From: Lachnospiraceae bacterium
GTDB taxonomy: Bacteria > Bacillota > Clostridia > Lachnospirales > Lachnospiraceae
DNA: 40,881 nucleotides
Assembly (NCBI GenBank): GCA_020860755.1
Contig: JAJBTQ010000023.1
Location: forward strand, 1 to 40,881
Reading direction: 5' to 3'
Of this stretch, positions 7,439 through 15,301 are shown piece by piece. The stretch's first letter is position 1, and every line of letters starts with the position of its first letter. A program made the position numbers and the translations under genes. The notes beneath the pieces are model-generated. The model was not told the origin of the DNA and made no database searches. It saw nothing but the letters and a program-made list of their open reading frames with translations.

Positions 7439-7702
7439 ATGGCACTCATTAAATGTCCCGAATGCGGTGAGATGGTCTCCGACCAGGCCCCGGCGTGCAT
7501 CCACTGCGGTTACCCGTTAAAGCCGCAGCCGCAGGAAAATCCGGCTGAAGATCAGCTCAAATGTCCGAAATGCGGGTCGACGAACATTTCAACAAACATG
7601 CGCGGATGGAATATCAAGACGGGTTTACTCGGCAGCAGCCAGCCTGTCAACCGCTGCGGGAACTGCGGATATCAATGGAACCCGAAAAGAAAAAGACAGT
7701 AG
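7439..7702 (+). CDS. Double zinc-ribbon small protein
   Basis: An 87-residue protein with two four-cysteine zinc ribbons: CPECG/CIHCG at about 6-24 and CPKCG/CGNCG at about 43-77. The tail is basic (KRKRQ). The first ribbon is of the widespread zinc_ribbon_2 kind. No catalytic domain is present, so it may be an adaptor or a nucleic-acid-associated protein. The start at 7439 is chosen because GAGGTGAGG precedes it; the open frame extends upstream through the palindrome but without a ribosome site. It is alone in its transcript, followed by a terminator. Confidence 0.75.
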   Translation: MALIKCPECGEMVSDQAPACIHCGYPLKPQPQENPAEDQLKCPKCGSTNISTNMRGWNIKTGLLGSSQPVNRCGNCGYQWNPKRKRQ

Positions 7703-7710
7703 ATACGATA

Positions 7711-7747
7711 AAGGGCCAGACAAAATGTCTGACCTTTTCGTTTTTTT
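7711..7747 (+). terminator. Terminator of the zinc-ribbon gene
   Basis: GGCCAGACA pairs with TGTCTGACC (one mismatch, 3-base loop), followed by TTTTCG and seven T. Confidence 0.8.
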
Positions 7748-7775
7748 AAGTATTTCTGCTTAGCATAATAAGAAG

Positions 7776-7952
7776 TCACAGTTCGAAGTCTTCTTCCTCT
7801 GCATCCATATCCTGAACATCTGTTTCCGGTTTTTCGGCATCTTGGTCATCGGGTTTAATAATTGGTGAACGGGCTGTTCTGTTTTCGTATGAATCCCTTA
7901 ACTTAATGACATTGCCTAAAAGAGGGCGGCGTTTTTTCTGTAGGCAGTACGC
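7776..7952 (-). pseudogene. Acidic C-terminal coding remnant
   Basis: In the frame just past the DUF1653 stop, codons read KKRRPLLGNVIKLRDSYEN, then RTARSPIIKPDDQDAEK and end in AEEEDFEL before TGA. No start codon or ribosome site exists. The sequence has protein-like composition (basic, then strongly acidic) and looks like the tail of a lost gene; family not recognised. Chance open frame remains possible. The rest of 7748-7952 shows nothing else. Confidence 0.3.
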
Positions 7953-8459
7953 TTACCGGAGTCGTCCCGACTCATACTTCTGTATCGTGCGCATGCAATA
8001 TTTCAACTGTTCATAGCGGTCGTTTAAGTCGCCCTCCGGGATTGAGAGATCCAAAACCGTCGCGATATCATCGATCAGTTCGTCATTGATCTCACCTTTT
8101 ATGGTGCAGACAACGTCATACCGCTGCTCCGGGGTTTCCGCATCCAGAAGACGGTCCAGCCATGGACTTGCCGCCTGCTCTTCGCCGTCAGCCTCGTCCG
8201 TTTCCTCTTTTCCGGCGTCCTCATCCGGTCCCACATATTGGAACCGGTATTTCTGAGTAACAAGCGGATATTTTTCGTGGTCGACCTCGCTTACAAACAT
8301 CTCATACGGGCGGACATAGGTCTTGCCGTCATCGTACAGAGCCTTGTAGACCACATACTTTTCCATCGTCTCCGAGTGATATGCGATGGCGATCACCTCG
8401 TACATGCGGTCCTTAAAATGCAGATATTGTTCTCCAGGCTGCGGATTTCCCTGTGCCAT
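7953..8459 (-). CDS. DUF1653-domain protein
   Basis: A 168-residue protein. The N-terminal 65 residues form a DUF1653 domain (PGEQYLHFKDRMYEV, followed by VVYKALYDDGKTYVRPYEMF and a VDHEKYP end). An acidic linker (about 78-95) joins it to a helical C-terminal part with an acidic ATVLDLSIPEGDLNDRYEQL segment. DUF1653 proteins are small beta-barrel-like folds of unknown role. Ribosome site AGAAGGGA precedes the ATG. The tRNA-Leu gene lies 77 bases upstream on the same strand with no evident terminator between, so the two may share a transcript. Confidence 0.8.
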   Translation of the reverse strand: MAQGNPQPGEQYLHFKDRMYEVIAIAYHSETMEKYVVYKALYDDGKTYVRPYEMFVSEVDHEKYPLVTQKYRFQYVGPDEDAGKEETDEADGEEQAASPWLDRLLDAETPEQRYDVVCTIKGEINDELIDDIATVLDLSIPEGDLNDRYEQLKYCMRTIQKYESGRLR

Positions 8460-8536
8460 AGGTAATTCCCTTCTTTCATAAATATAAAACGGTCGCTCCG
8501 TGCTGCGTGTACGGTGAGGGCACTGTCACAACAAAG

Positions 8537-8617
8537 TGCGGATAGCAGGACTCGAACCTGCATGGTTTCCCAACCGGCTTCTAAAACCAGCGCGTCTGCC
8601 AATTCCGCCATATCCGC
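8537..8617 (-). tRNA. tRNA-Leu (anticodon TAG)
   Basis: On the minus strand a class II tRNA folds with acceptor GCGGATA/TATCCGC and discriminator A. The anticodon stem CTGGT/GCCGG holds the loop TTTAGAA, so the anticodon is TAG. A short variable arm (TGG GAAA CCA) and a T arm GCAGG-TTCGAGT-CCTGC follow. CCA is not encoded. It reads CUN leucine codons. It lies between nrdG and the DUF1653 gene. Confidence 0.95.
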
Positions 8618-8629
8618 AAATGCGTGTTA

Positions 8630-8658
8630 AGTATAGCGAAGATCCTCCGGGTTTTCAA
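8630..8658 (-). promoter_or_regulatory. Promoter of tRNA-Leu overlapping the nrdG stop codon
   Basis: Minus strand TTGAAA (8658-8653), 17-base spacer, TATACT (8635-8630), ending 12 bases before the mature tRNA 5' end. The TGA stop of nrdG (8657-8655) is part of the -35 hexamer. Confidence 0.65.
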
Positions 8659-9188
8659 CCCCTTTCATCCATGAGCGGCGACAGAACAACACTGCCCGCT
8701 TTCCGCGTCTCATCCATTAGGATGATCCTCTGATTTTCAGAACCCCTGTATGGAAGCATGAGGCTCTTTTTTTCCAGTACGAACGGGCCGTCTACCAGTA
8801 CATCCATATATCCGAGCAGTTCATCCGTCACATCTGTGTGGTTCTTTCCTTCCATCAGCTCTGTCTCTAAGAGATAGCCGGTGAACGCCCAGATCGTCTT
8901 GTCCGGGTAAGTCTGTTTCACGAGCCGGATGAAGTCGATCAGATCGGCCTGGTTTTCCGGCTCGAACGGGTCTCCGCCGAGGAGCGTAAGTCCCGAGATA
9001 TAGTCCGGCTTTAAGTACTCTATGATCTCCTGCTGCACATCTTCGGTAAACGGCTCTCCGTGTTTAAAGTTCCACGTATCCGGTTGGAAGCAGCCCTCAC
9101 AGGCGTTCCGGCAGCCCGATACGAACAGGCTGACGCGGACGCCCGGACCGTTCTCTGTGCTGAAGGGTTTGATCCCGGAATAATACAT
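8655..9188 (-). CDS. nrdG: Anaerobic ribonucleotide reductase activating protein NrdG
   Basis: A 177-residue radical-SAM enzyme that makes the glycyl radical on NrdD using S-adenosylmethionine and an iron-sulfur cluster. Cluster ligands are C26, C30 and C33 (CRNACEGC). FSTENGPGVRVSLF before them and the GGDPF turn after them match the family. Length is usual for NrdG. It lies directly downstream of nrdD in the same orientation, about 80 bases apart, with a hairpin between. The stop codon is shared with the promoter of the following tRNA. Confidence 0.95.
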   Translation of the reverse strand: MYYSGIKPFSTENGPGVRVSLFVSGCRNACEGCFQPDTWNFKHGEPFTEDVQQEIIEYLKPDYISGLTLLGGDPFEPENQADLIDFIRLVKQTYPDKTIWAFTGYLLETELMEGKNHTDVTDELLGYMDVLVDGPFVLEKKSLMLPYRGSENQRIILMDETRKAGSVVLSPLMDERG

Positions 9189-9214
9189 AAAGATCCCTCC
9201 GGTTTTCCATTGTT

Positions 9215-9242
9215 AAGGCACGGCCTTTCGCAGCCGTGCCTT
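9215..9242 (-). promoter_or_regulatory. Intercistronic hairpin between nrdD and nrdG
   Basis: AAGGCACGGC (9215-9224) and GCCGTGCCTT (9233-9242) form a perfect 10-bp stem with an 8-base loop. In the direction of the operon the stem is followed by AACA, not by T residues. It therefore looks like an RNA stability or partial attenuation element that lowers nrdG relative to nrdD rather than a full terminator. Confidence 0.6.
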
Positions 9243-9269
9243 TTAACTGTGATAAGTTTGGAACAGTGT

Positions 9270-11447
9270 CTACAGATGCAGCACCCGCTCCTTGATCTCC
9301 TGCGTGCGACCCTGGTTCCAGAACTGGGTTCCGATGTAGCCGCAGGTCCGCCGCGCCACGTTCAGTTTGTTCTGATCGCGGTTGCCGCAGTTCGGGCACT
9401 CCCAGTAGAGCTTGCCGTCCTCCTCCTGAATGAGGATCTCACCGTTGTAGCCGCACTCCTGACAGTAGTCGCTCTTGGTATTGAGCTCCGCGTACATGAT
9501 GTTATCGTAGATGTACTGCATCACGGCGAGGACCGCCTCCAGATTGTTTTGGAGATCCGGAACCTCCACATAGCTGATCGCGCCGCCCGGGGAAAGTGCC
9601 TGGAACTGGGATTCGAATCTCAGCTTCTCAAACGCGTCGATCTCCTCGGTGACATGCACATGGTAGCTGTTGGTGATGTAGTTCTTATCTGTCACGTTCG
9701 GGATCACGCCAAAGCGCTGCTGCAAGCATTTCGCGAACTTGTATGTCGTAGATTCCAGCGGTGTGCCGTAGAGAGAGAAGGCTATGCTCGTCTCTTCTCT
9801 CCACTTTGCGCAGGCATCGTTCATGTGCTGCATCACTTCGAGAGCAAACGGCGTTGCCGCCGGATCCGTGTGGGACTTGCCCGTCATGTAACGGACACAC
9901 TCGTTTAAGCCCGCATAGCCGAGGGAGATCGTGGAATAACCGTTGTAGAGGAGCTTGTCGATCTTCTCGCCCTTCTCAAGGCGGGCCAGTGCTCCGTGCT
10001 GCCACAGGATCGGCGCTACATCGGACGGCGTTCCCTTCAGGCGGTTGTGCCGGCACATCAGTGCCCGGTGACACAGATCCAGACGCTCGTCAAAGATCTG
10101 CCAGAACAGGCTCATGTTTCCGCCGGAGGAGCAAGCCACATCCACAAGGTTCAGCGTGACAACTCCCTGGTTAAACCGGCCGTAGTACTTCGGCTGTCCG
10201 GTCTCCGCATCCACATAAGGGGTCAGGAAAGAGCGGCAGCCCATGCAGGTATAGCAATGGCCCTCGCCGTTCTCGTCGATCTTGTTCTGCAGCATGATCT
10301 TCTCGGAGATGTAATCCGGTACCATCCGCTTTGCCGTGCACTCCGCGGCGAGCTGGGTCAGGTACCAGTACTTGCTTCCCTCACGGATGTTGTCCTCCTC
10401 GAGGACATAGATGAGCTTCGGGAATGCCGGGGTGATGTACACGCCCTGCTCGTTCTTGATGCCCTGAATCCGCTGTTTTAAGACTTCCTCCGTGACCATG
10501 GCAAGATCATCTCTCATCTGTCCCTCGGGGACCTCGTCCAGATACATGAAGATCGTGATAAACGGAGCCTGTCCGTTCGTAGTCATCAGTGTGATTACCT
10601 GATACTGGATCATCTGAACGCCCTGCTTGACTTCCTTGCGCACACGCATCTCCGCGACCTTGTCGACCATCTCCTGCGTCGCCTCAATGCCGTTTGCTTT
10701 AAACTCTTCGGCCACTTCTTCCTTATACTTCTGTCTGCTGACCTCCACAAACGGGACCAGATGAGCCAGTGAAATGCTCTGCCCGCCATACTGGGAGCTC
10801 GCGATCTGTGCGACAGCCTGTGTCGCTACATTGCAGGCCGTGGAGAAGCTCTTCGGGGTCTCGATCATCGTCTCGCTGATGACGGTCCCGTTCTGGAGCA
10901 TGTCCTCTAAGTTGACCAGGCAGCAGTTGTGCATATGCTGCGCAAAGTAATCCGAATCATGGAAGTGGATCAGGCCCTCCTCGTGCGCTTCCACAATATC
11001 CTGCGGGAGCAGGAACCGCTTTGTGATGTCCTTGCTGACCTCACCCGCCATGTAGTCGCGCTGAACGCTGTTGACGGCCGGGTTCTTGTTGGAGTTCTCC
11101 TGCTTAACCTCCTCATTGTCAAACTCCAGCAGGCTTAAGATCTGCTGATCCGTCGAATTCGCCTTACGTACCAGAGCCCTCTTGTAGCGATAAGTGATAT
11201 AGTTGCGCGCCACAGAGAACGCTCTCTGGTTCATGATCTGGTTCTCGACTAAGTCCTGGATCTCCTCCACGCCGAGCGCACGGTTTTGTCCCTCACAGAT
11301 CGTCTTCATGTTCGCGGAGATCACTGCAATCTGCTCCGGCGTCATCTTTTCTACGTCAGAAACACTCTCATTCGCTTTTACCACCGCGTTGGTGATCTTT
11401 TCCAGGTCGAACGGTACTTCCGTTCCGCTTCTCTTGATAATTTTCAT
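9270..11447 (-). CDS. nrdD: Anaerobic ribonucleoside-triphosphate reductase NrdD
   Basis: A 725-residue class III ribonucleotide reductase that reduces NTPs to dNTPs without oxygen. An ATP-cone allosteric domain fills about 1-95 (MKIIKRSGTEVPFDLEKI). The ten-stranded barrel core follows. Near the C-terminus a four-cysteine zinc site is visible (CQECG and CPNCG), then the glycyl-radical loop RRTCGYIGTQFW at about 700-710. All are intact. It is followed by its activase gene and preceded by a promoter overlapped by NrdR-type boxes. A long opposite-strand open frame inside it is a shadow. Confidence 0.96.
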   Translation of the reverse strand: MKIIKRSGTEVPFDLEKITNAVVKANESVSDVEKMTPEQIAVISANMKTICEGQNRALGVEEIQDLVENQIMNQRAFSVARNYITYRYKRALVRKANSTDQQILSLLEFDNEEVKQENSNKNPAVNSVQRDYMAGEVSKDITKRFLLPQDIVEAHEEGLIHFHDSDYFAQHMHNCCLVNLEDMLQNGTVISETMIETPKSFSTACNVATQAVAQIASSQYGGQSISLAHLVPFVEVSRQKYKEEVAEEFKANGIEATQEMVDKVAEMRVRKEVKQGVQMIQYQVITLMTTNGQAPFITIFMYLDEVPEGQMRDDLAMVTEEVLKQRIQGIKNEQGVYITPAFPKLIYVLEEDNIREGSKYWYLTQLAAECTAKRMVPDYISEKIMLQNKIDENGEGHCYTCMGCRSFLTPYVDAETGQPKYYGRFNQGVVTLNLVDVACSSGGNMSLFWQIFDERLDLCHRALMCRHNRLKGTPSDVAPILWQHGALARLEKGEKIDKLLYNGYSTISLGYAGLNECVRYMTGKSHTDPAATPFALEVMQHMNDACAKWREETSIAFSLYGTPLESTTYKFAKCLQQRFGVIPNVTDKNYITNSYHVHVTEEIDAFEKLRFESQFQALSPGGAISYVEVPDLQNNLEAVLAVMQYIYDNIMYAELNTKSDYCQECGYNGEILIQEEDGKLYWECPNCGNRDQNKLNVARRTCGYIGTQFWNQGRTQEIKERVLHL

Positions 11448-11540
11448 ACTCTTCTACCTCTCGCCTTATTTATATTAACTTTTCCTCAGAACCCTATTAA
11501 AAACGGCAAAACAAGCAAGATTTTCCTGTCTGCATTTCAC

Positions 11541-11569
11541 ATTCTACTACATCTTGTGGTTGAATGCAA
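11541..11569 (-). promoter_or_regulatory. Promoter of nrdDG
   Basis: Minus strand TTGCAT (11569-11564), 17-base spacer, TAGAAT (11546-11541). The proximal NrdR-like box at 11545-11556 overlaps the -10 and spacer. Confidence 0.6.
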
Positions 11570-11588
11570 GAGGAAATTCTATATATTG
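11545..11588 (-). promoter_or_regulatory. Tandem NrdR boxes upstream of nrdD
   Basis: Minus strand CAAGATGTAGTA (11556-11545) and CAATATATAGAA (11588-11577). As I recall it, the NrdR box core is near CWAKATVTAGTR; the first copy fits throughout, the second differs at the end. Centres are 32 bases apart, the three-helical-turn spacing typical of NrdR pairs. NrdR represses ribonucleotide reductase genes when dATP is high. The nrdR gene itself is not in this window. Confidence 0.65.
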
Positions 11589-11641
11589 TATGTTTTTTTT
11601 GCGGCAGGAAGTTTTCTTCCCCAAATTACAAAGGCTCTCGT

Positions 11642-11670
11642 TTGTCAGGAGATATCGTCCATGCTATAAT
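11642..11670 (+). promoter_or_regulatory. Promoter of the lactonase-like gene
   Basis: TTGTCA (11642-11647), 17-base spacer, TATAAT (11665-11670) with a TGC extended -10. The leader is about 50 bases. Together with nrdDG promoter elements this explains the 282-base divergent gap 11448-11729. Confidence 0.65.
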
Positions 11671-11729
11671 ATTTTAACTTAAAGATGCATATTTTCTGCA
11701 ATTTTTAACCGAGGAAAGGAAGGATTTTT

Positions 11730-12527
11730 ATGAGATTTTATATTCTGGATACCGGTTATGAGTCTCTCGATAAAAACTGGATGGTCGCCATGTCAACGGT
11801 GGGGACAGAGGATCAGCATCAGGTGGAAAACCAGTGGATCAACATTCCGATCCTGGCTTTTTTGATCGAGACCGATGACGGATATATCCTGTATGATACA
11901 GGGTGCAACCCGGAAGCGATGAACGGATATTGGAGCAATTACCTGCAAAAAGTTTATCCGCTGCATCAGACGAAGGAGCAGCGCCTGGAGAATCAGCTGG
12001 CCCTCTGCGGAGTAAAGCCGGAGGATATCCAGACAGTCATTTTATCCCACCTGCATCTGGACCACGCCGGCAATCTGCAGCTGTTCCCGCACGCGGATAT
12101 CTATGTCCCGTGCGAGGAGTACAAAAACGCCCTGGTAGCGACACACGCCAGTCCGGATCCGGATCAGCACGGGCCCTATGTCAAAGGCGATCTGGAGAGA
12201 CCCGGGCATTATATCCCAGTGACCGAAGAGTTTGAGATCGTCCCCGGCGTCGAAGTGATCAACCTTCCGGGTCATACCGAGGATCTTTTAGGGTTGGTCC
12301 TTCATCTTAAGGGAGGCACCTATATCCTTCCGCAGGACTGCGTCTATACGGAGGAAAATTACGGCCCTCCCGTAAAGTTTTCCGGTTTGGTATATGACTC
12401 GCTCGCTTTCCCGAAATCAATCGAGCGGGTGCGGAAGCTGCAGAAAAAGTACAATGCGAAAGTGATCTTCGCCCACGACTGGGACTTCTTCCAGACATTG
12501 GATCTCGCCCCGAAGTACTATGAGTGA
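11730..12527 (+). CDS. AHL-lactonase-like metallo-beta-lactamase hydrolase
   Basis: A 265-residue cytoplasmic metallo-beta-lactamase fold protein, close in layout to the AiiA/AttM N-acyl-homoserine lactonases. The dinuclear zinc ligands are all present: H107, H109, D111, H112 (SHLHLDHAGN), H182 (LPGHTEDLLG), D203 (PQDCVYTEENYG) and H249 (FAHDWDFF). It could open acyl-homoserine lactones or another lactone or ester; many anaerobes with this fold do not meet AHLs, so the physiological substrate is open. Ribosome site GAGGAAAGGAAGG. It converges with the surface-protein gene, 11 bases apart, without a clear terminator between. Confidence 0.82.
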   Translation: MRFYILDTGYESLDKNWMVAMSTVGTEDQHQVENQWINIPILAFLIETDDGYILYDTGCNPEAMNGYWSNYLQKVYPLHQTKEQRLENQLALCGVKPEDIQTVILSHLHLDHAGNLQLFPHADIYVPCEEYKNALVATHASPDPDQHGPYVKGDLERPGHYIPVTEEFEIVPGVEVINLPGHTEDLLGLVLHLKGGTYILPQDCVYTEENYGPPVKFSGLVYDSLAFPKSIERVRKLQKKYNAKVIFAHDWDFFQTLDLAPKYYE

Positions 12528-12538
12528 GCGATCGCGGA

Positions 12539-15046
12539 TTAGCTGCGCTTCTTCCTCACAGCCAGCAGGATGAGGATGAAAGCCGCCGCGGCCGCGGCGC
12601 CCTCTGCGATCGGAAACCATACGCCGTCACCCGCCAGCTGTTCCAAAGCTGCTGCGGGTGAGGCGATCAACTCCTGAAACGTGTGGATCCCGGGCGGCAC
12701 TCCGTAGTTGATATCCGTAATGTTGCCTGCCAGATCCCTCGCCACCAGCCGGACTTCCTGCTCTTTAAGGGTCCCCTCAAGGGAAAGGCTGCCGGCATAG
12801 TGATTGGCATCTTCCCCGAATTCTGAGATCTCATATGACGCGTTCTCGTCATTCACATACAACTCTATAGATTTTAATCCTATCGTATCGTATACACTGT
12901 ACTCAAAATTCTCCCCTTCCGCGAGGATCCCGTTCTCATCCGTTTTTACAGTTCCCATGATCTCCGGCGCCGTGCTGTCCACCCGGAACAGAATGTCCGT
13001 GCCGGCCGCTTTTGTATTGTCCGCTGTGTTGCCCGCCTCGTCTTTCGAGGAGATGGACATCTTGTAGACCCCGTCTTTTTCAAAGTTTTCTTTTTTGATC
13101 GTATACTGATACGCCTGCCATCCGTGCCGGCCGGCAGACGCCGTTTTTCGTTCACCGGAAGACAAGATCCAGCTGATATCCGTCATCGGTCTGCCATCCT
13201 TTGTGATGTCTAAGAGCATAGACCCTTTCACAAGCCGGTTTACATTGTACTCCGTGATCACCAGATCTTCCTCTATCTTCTGCGTGTATATGCCCCCGTT
13301 TTTAATCAGAGAGATCAGATAATCGCCGAACACATAGACCGACCCGAACCGGTTCACGGAAAAAGTGACCGTTTCTTCCCGTTCGTTCCCCGCCAGATCC
13401 GACACTAGGGCGTGCAGGGTATAGATCCCGTCATTGTCCCGGCTCTTTTCCGGAGAACGACAGATGGCGTTTCCGCCCCGATCGGTCCGCTCACTTTCAG
13501 ACAAAAACTGCTCCGTCACATCGATATCTGTCTCATCCATCCTGGTCCGGGTCAGGGATAACTCGCAGTCGTCGAAATTGGGGTCGTCAAACCGAACGAT
13601 CGGCGCAACCGCTCCCCGATATGCGCACTCATCCTCCACACCCGTGATCTGCACATCTGGCTGCGTCGTATCGATCGTAAATTCCCGCGCTGCCCGGGAG
13701 TCACCGTAGTCTGCCGCTGCGTTTTTATTTCCGGCCAGATCCGTCAGGGAAACGTCAAACGTGTAGTCTCCGTCCCCTGAGAAGCGGACCGTCGCTTTAT
13801 GTATATCCCCGTCGTGCTGCCATGACACGGACGGAGCTGCGCTTTGTCCGTTTTCCGGCACGTATGTCTGTTTAAGATCCACGAGTTCCATATCAAAATT
13901 GTGTTCCGTAATCACGACATATGCGGTGCGCGGCGCGCGGAAATATCGGTCATTCGCAGCCCGGTCATTGTCGTAGCTTACGGTAACCAGCGGTTTTGTA
14001 CGGTCGATGGTGAATGCCTCCCCGTCTGTCGTACCCTCCGCAAATAAAACACCTTCCGAACGGTTTCCCGCCGCATCCACACAGCTCACCGCAAGGGTAT
14101 AATCCCCGTCCGCTTCAAATGTGACTGTGGAAAAATAGACCGGCTCCTCTTCCCCGGTGCCGGTTACGCTTCGTCTCCATCCGCCTGTTACGGGCACGGT
14201 GCCGGCTGAATTTGTGATCGCGACATCCGCGCCGTTCGGGTCAAAATTCCGCTCCTGGACCCGGATCGTCGCCGTCCGGATGCTGCCATAACACGAAGAG
14301 GCAAACGGGGTGTTGTTGTCATAGCTGACCCAGACAACCGGCACATCCGTGTCGATCTCCAGCCGCACCGCATTCTCTTTTACACTGCCCGTGCAGTCTG
14401 TAGTCCTTACGTGAACCGCGACTTCGTTGCTGTGAAGGCGCACCTTGTCAACGGCTACTTTTCCCTCCCAGCGCGTCAGGAATTGATGCGGTTCCGGCTT
14501 TTCGGGTTCCGGCTCATCCGGCTCAGGCTCTTCGGGTATCGGTTCTTCGGGCTCCGGTTCTTCAGGCTCCGGCTCCACAGGCTCCGGTTCCACAGGCTCC
14601 GGTTCTTCGGGCTCTGGCTTCGCAGACTCCTCCACATATCCGTCCTCGTACAGAACCTGCATCTGCGTGACCGCCTCCGGGCGCTGCGACTCGTCCGTGA
14701 TCCAGGCTTCGATCTTGCGGATGCCGAACCCCTCTTCCCCTTCCGCCTGCACAAGAACATCCACAGACACGTCACTGTCCCGATTATAATAGCCATATAC
14801 ATTCGGGATCCCGTTATCAGCCGCCGGAGCAGAGGGCGCCAGCAGAATACTTACCCCCTGATCTTTGGCCTGTACCGGCTGTATATGCATTGCCGGAAGG
14901 ATCAGGCAGACTGCCGCGGCCGCCGCGAGCACCGCCAGCGCGCCCCGTGCTTTCATGTCTCTTTTGTTTCCGCTCCTTTTGCCTGCTGTATTTTTTCTTC
15001 TGACACTTTCTATGTCTTTTCTTCTGCCGCCGCTTTTTCCTCTCAT
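12539..15046 (-). CDS. Large surface protein with Ig-like repeats and E/P-rich stalk
   Basis: An 835-residue exported protein. A basic N-terminus leads to a hydrophobic segment (about 36-55) with a likely cleavage after VQA60. A Glu-Pro repeat spans about 143-187. Several Ig/bacterial-surface-like beta modules follow, marked by recurring phrases: VSYDN, ERNFD or EHNFD, and GDYT with D-A-G-N or DLAGN. The end (about 812-832) is a transmembrane segment followed by RKKRS, so it is anchored on the outside of the membrane. It is the last gene of the PP2C-kinase operon. ATG 15046 has a distant AGAGGGGG; a second ATG (codon 31) is just before the hydrophobic part and may be the real start. Ligand unknown. 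Confidence 0.75.
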   Translation of the reverse strand: MRGKSGGRRKDIESVRRKNTAGKRSGNKRDMKARGALAVLAAAAAVCLILPAMHIQPVQAKDQGVSILLAPSAPAADNGIPNVYGYYNRDSDVSVDVLVQAEGEEGFGIRKIEAWITDESQRPEAVTQMQVLYEDGYVEESAKPEPEEPEPVEPEPVEPEPEEPEPEEPIPEEPEPDEPEPEKPEPHQFLTRWEGKVAVDKVRLHSNEVAVHVRTTDCTGSVKENAVRLEIDTDVPVVWVSYDNNTPFASSCYGSIRTATIRVQERNFDPNGADVAITNSAGTVPVTGGWRRSVTGTGEEEPVYFSTVTFEADGDYTLAVSCVDAAGNRSEGVLFAEGTTDGEAFTIDRTKPLVTVSYDNDRAANDRYFRAPRTAYVVITEHNFDMELVDLKQTYVPENGQSAAPSVSWQHDGDIHKATVRFSGDGDYTFDVSLTDLAGNKNAAADYGDSRAAREFTIDTTQPDVQITGVEDECAYRGAVAPIVRFDDPNFDDCELSLTRTRMDETDIDVTEQFLSESERTDRGGNAICRSPEKSRDNDGIYTLHALVSDLAGNEREETVTFSVNRFGSVYVFGDYLISLIKNGGIYTQKIEEDLVITEYNVNRLVKGSMLLDITKDGRPMTDISWILSSGERKTASAGRHGWQAYQYTIKKENFEKDGVYKMSISSKDEAGNTADNTKAAGTDILFRVDSTAPEIMGTVKTDENGILAEGENFEYSVYDTIGLKSIELYVNDENASYEISEFGEDANHYAGSLSLEGTLKEQEVRLVARDLAGNITDINYGVPPGIHTFQELIASPAAALEQLAGDGVWFPIAEGAAAAAAFILILLAVRKKRS

Positions 15047-15064
15047 TCCTGTTTTAAGCCCCCT

Positions 15065-15301
15065 CTATATCACTTCATCCGTGTGTACGATCATGATGTT
15101 GTCCAGCTGCTTTGTCACATCCTCTGTCTCCTGTTCACTTGCTTCCCGGGCCCTCCGGGCCGATCTCTTTGCCGACCGGCCGGTCAGTTCCCCCAGGATC
15201 TTAAAAATGTCAAGCTGGAGCCAGAGGGCAACCGAGGCCATCCCGAGCACTCCGGCCAGCAAAAAAGAGACCACGGATAAGACTGTCAATGTATCAGCCA
15301 T
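15065..15301 (-). CDS. Small single-pass membrane protein in the kinase operon
   Basis: About 78 residues from the ATG at 15301 (MADTLTVLSVVSFLLAG). One transmembrane helix occupies about 6-30, then a basic stretch (RSAKRSARRARE) and an acidic tail ending HTDEVI. The start overlaps the stop of the kinase gene and has GGAGGAAA in front, so I prefer it to the ATG at 15325. The Ser/Thr-rich, charged cytoplasmic tail could be a substrate or partner of the kinase, which is inference only. No family recognised. Confidence 0.65.
   Translation of the reverse strand: MADTLTVLSVVSFLLAGVLGMASVALWLQLDIFKILGELTGRSAKRSARRAREASEQETEDVTKQLDNIMIVHTDEVI

Noticed and set aside
9060-9908. 282-codon open frame on the plus strand across nrdG and nrdD
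   Set aside because: It is antisense to two well-conserved enzymes, has low-complexity hydrophobic/Arg composition and no ribosome site.
14411-15280. 289-codon plus-strand frame opposite the surface protein
   Set aside because: It mirrors the Glu-Pro repeat as Arg/Leu/Phe repeats. A shadow of the repetitive gene.
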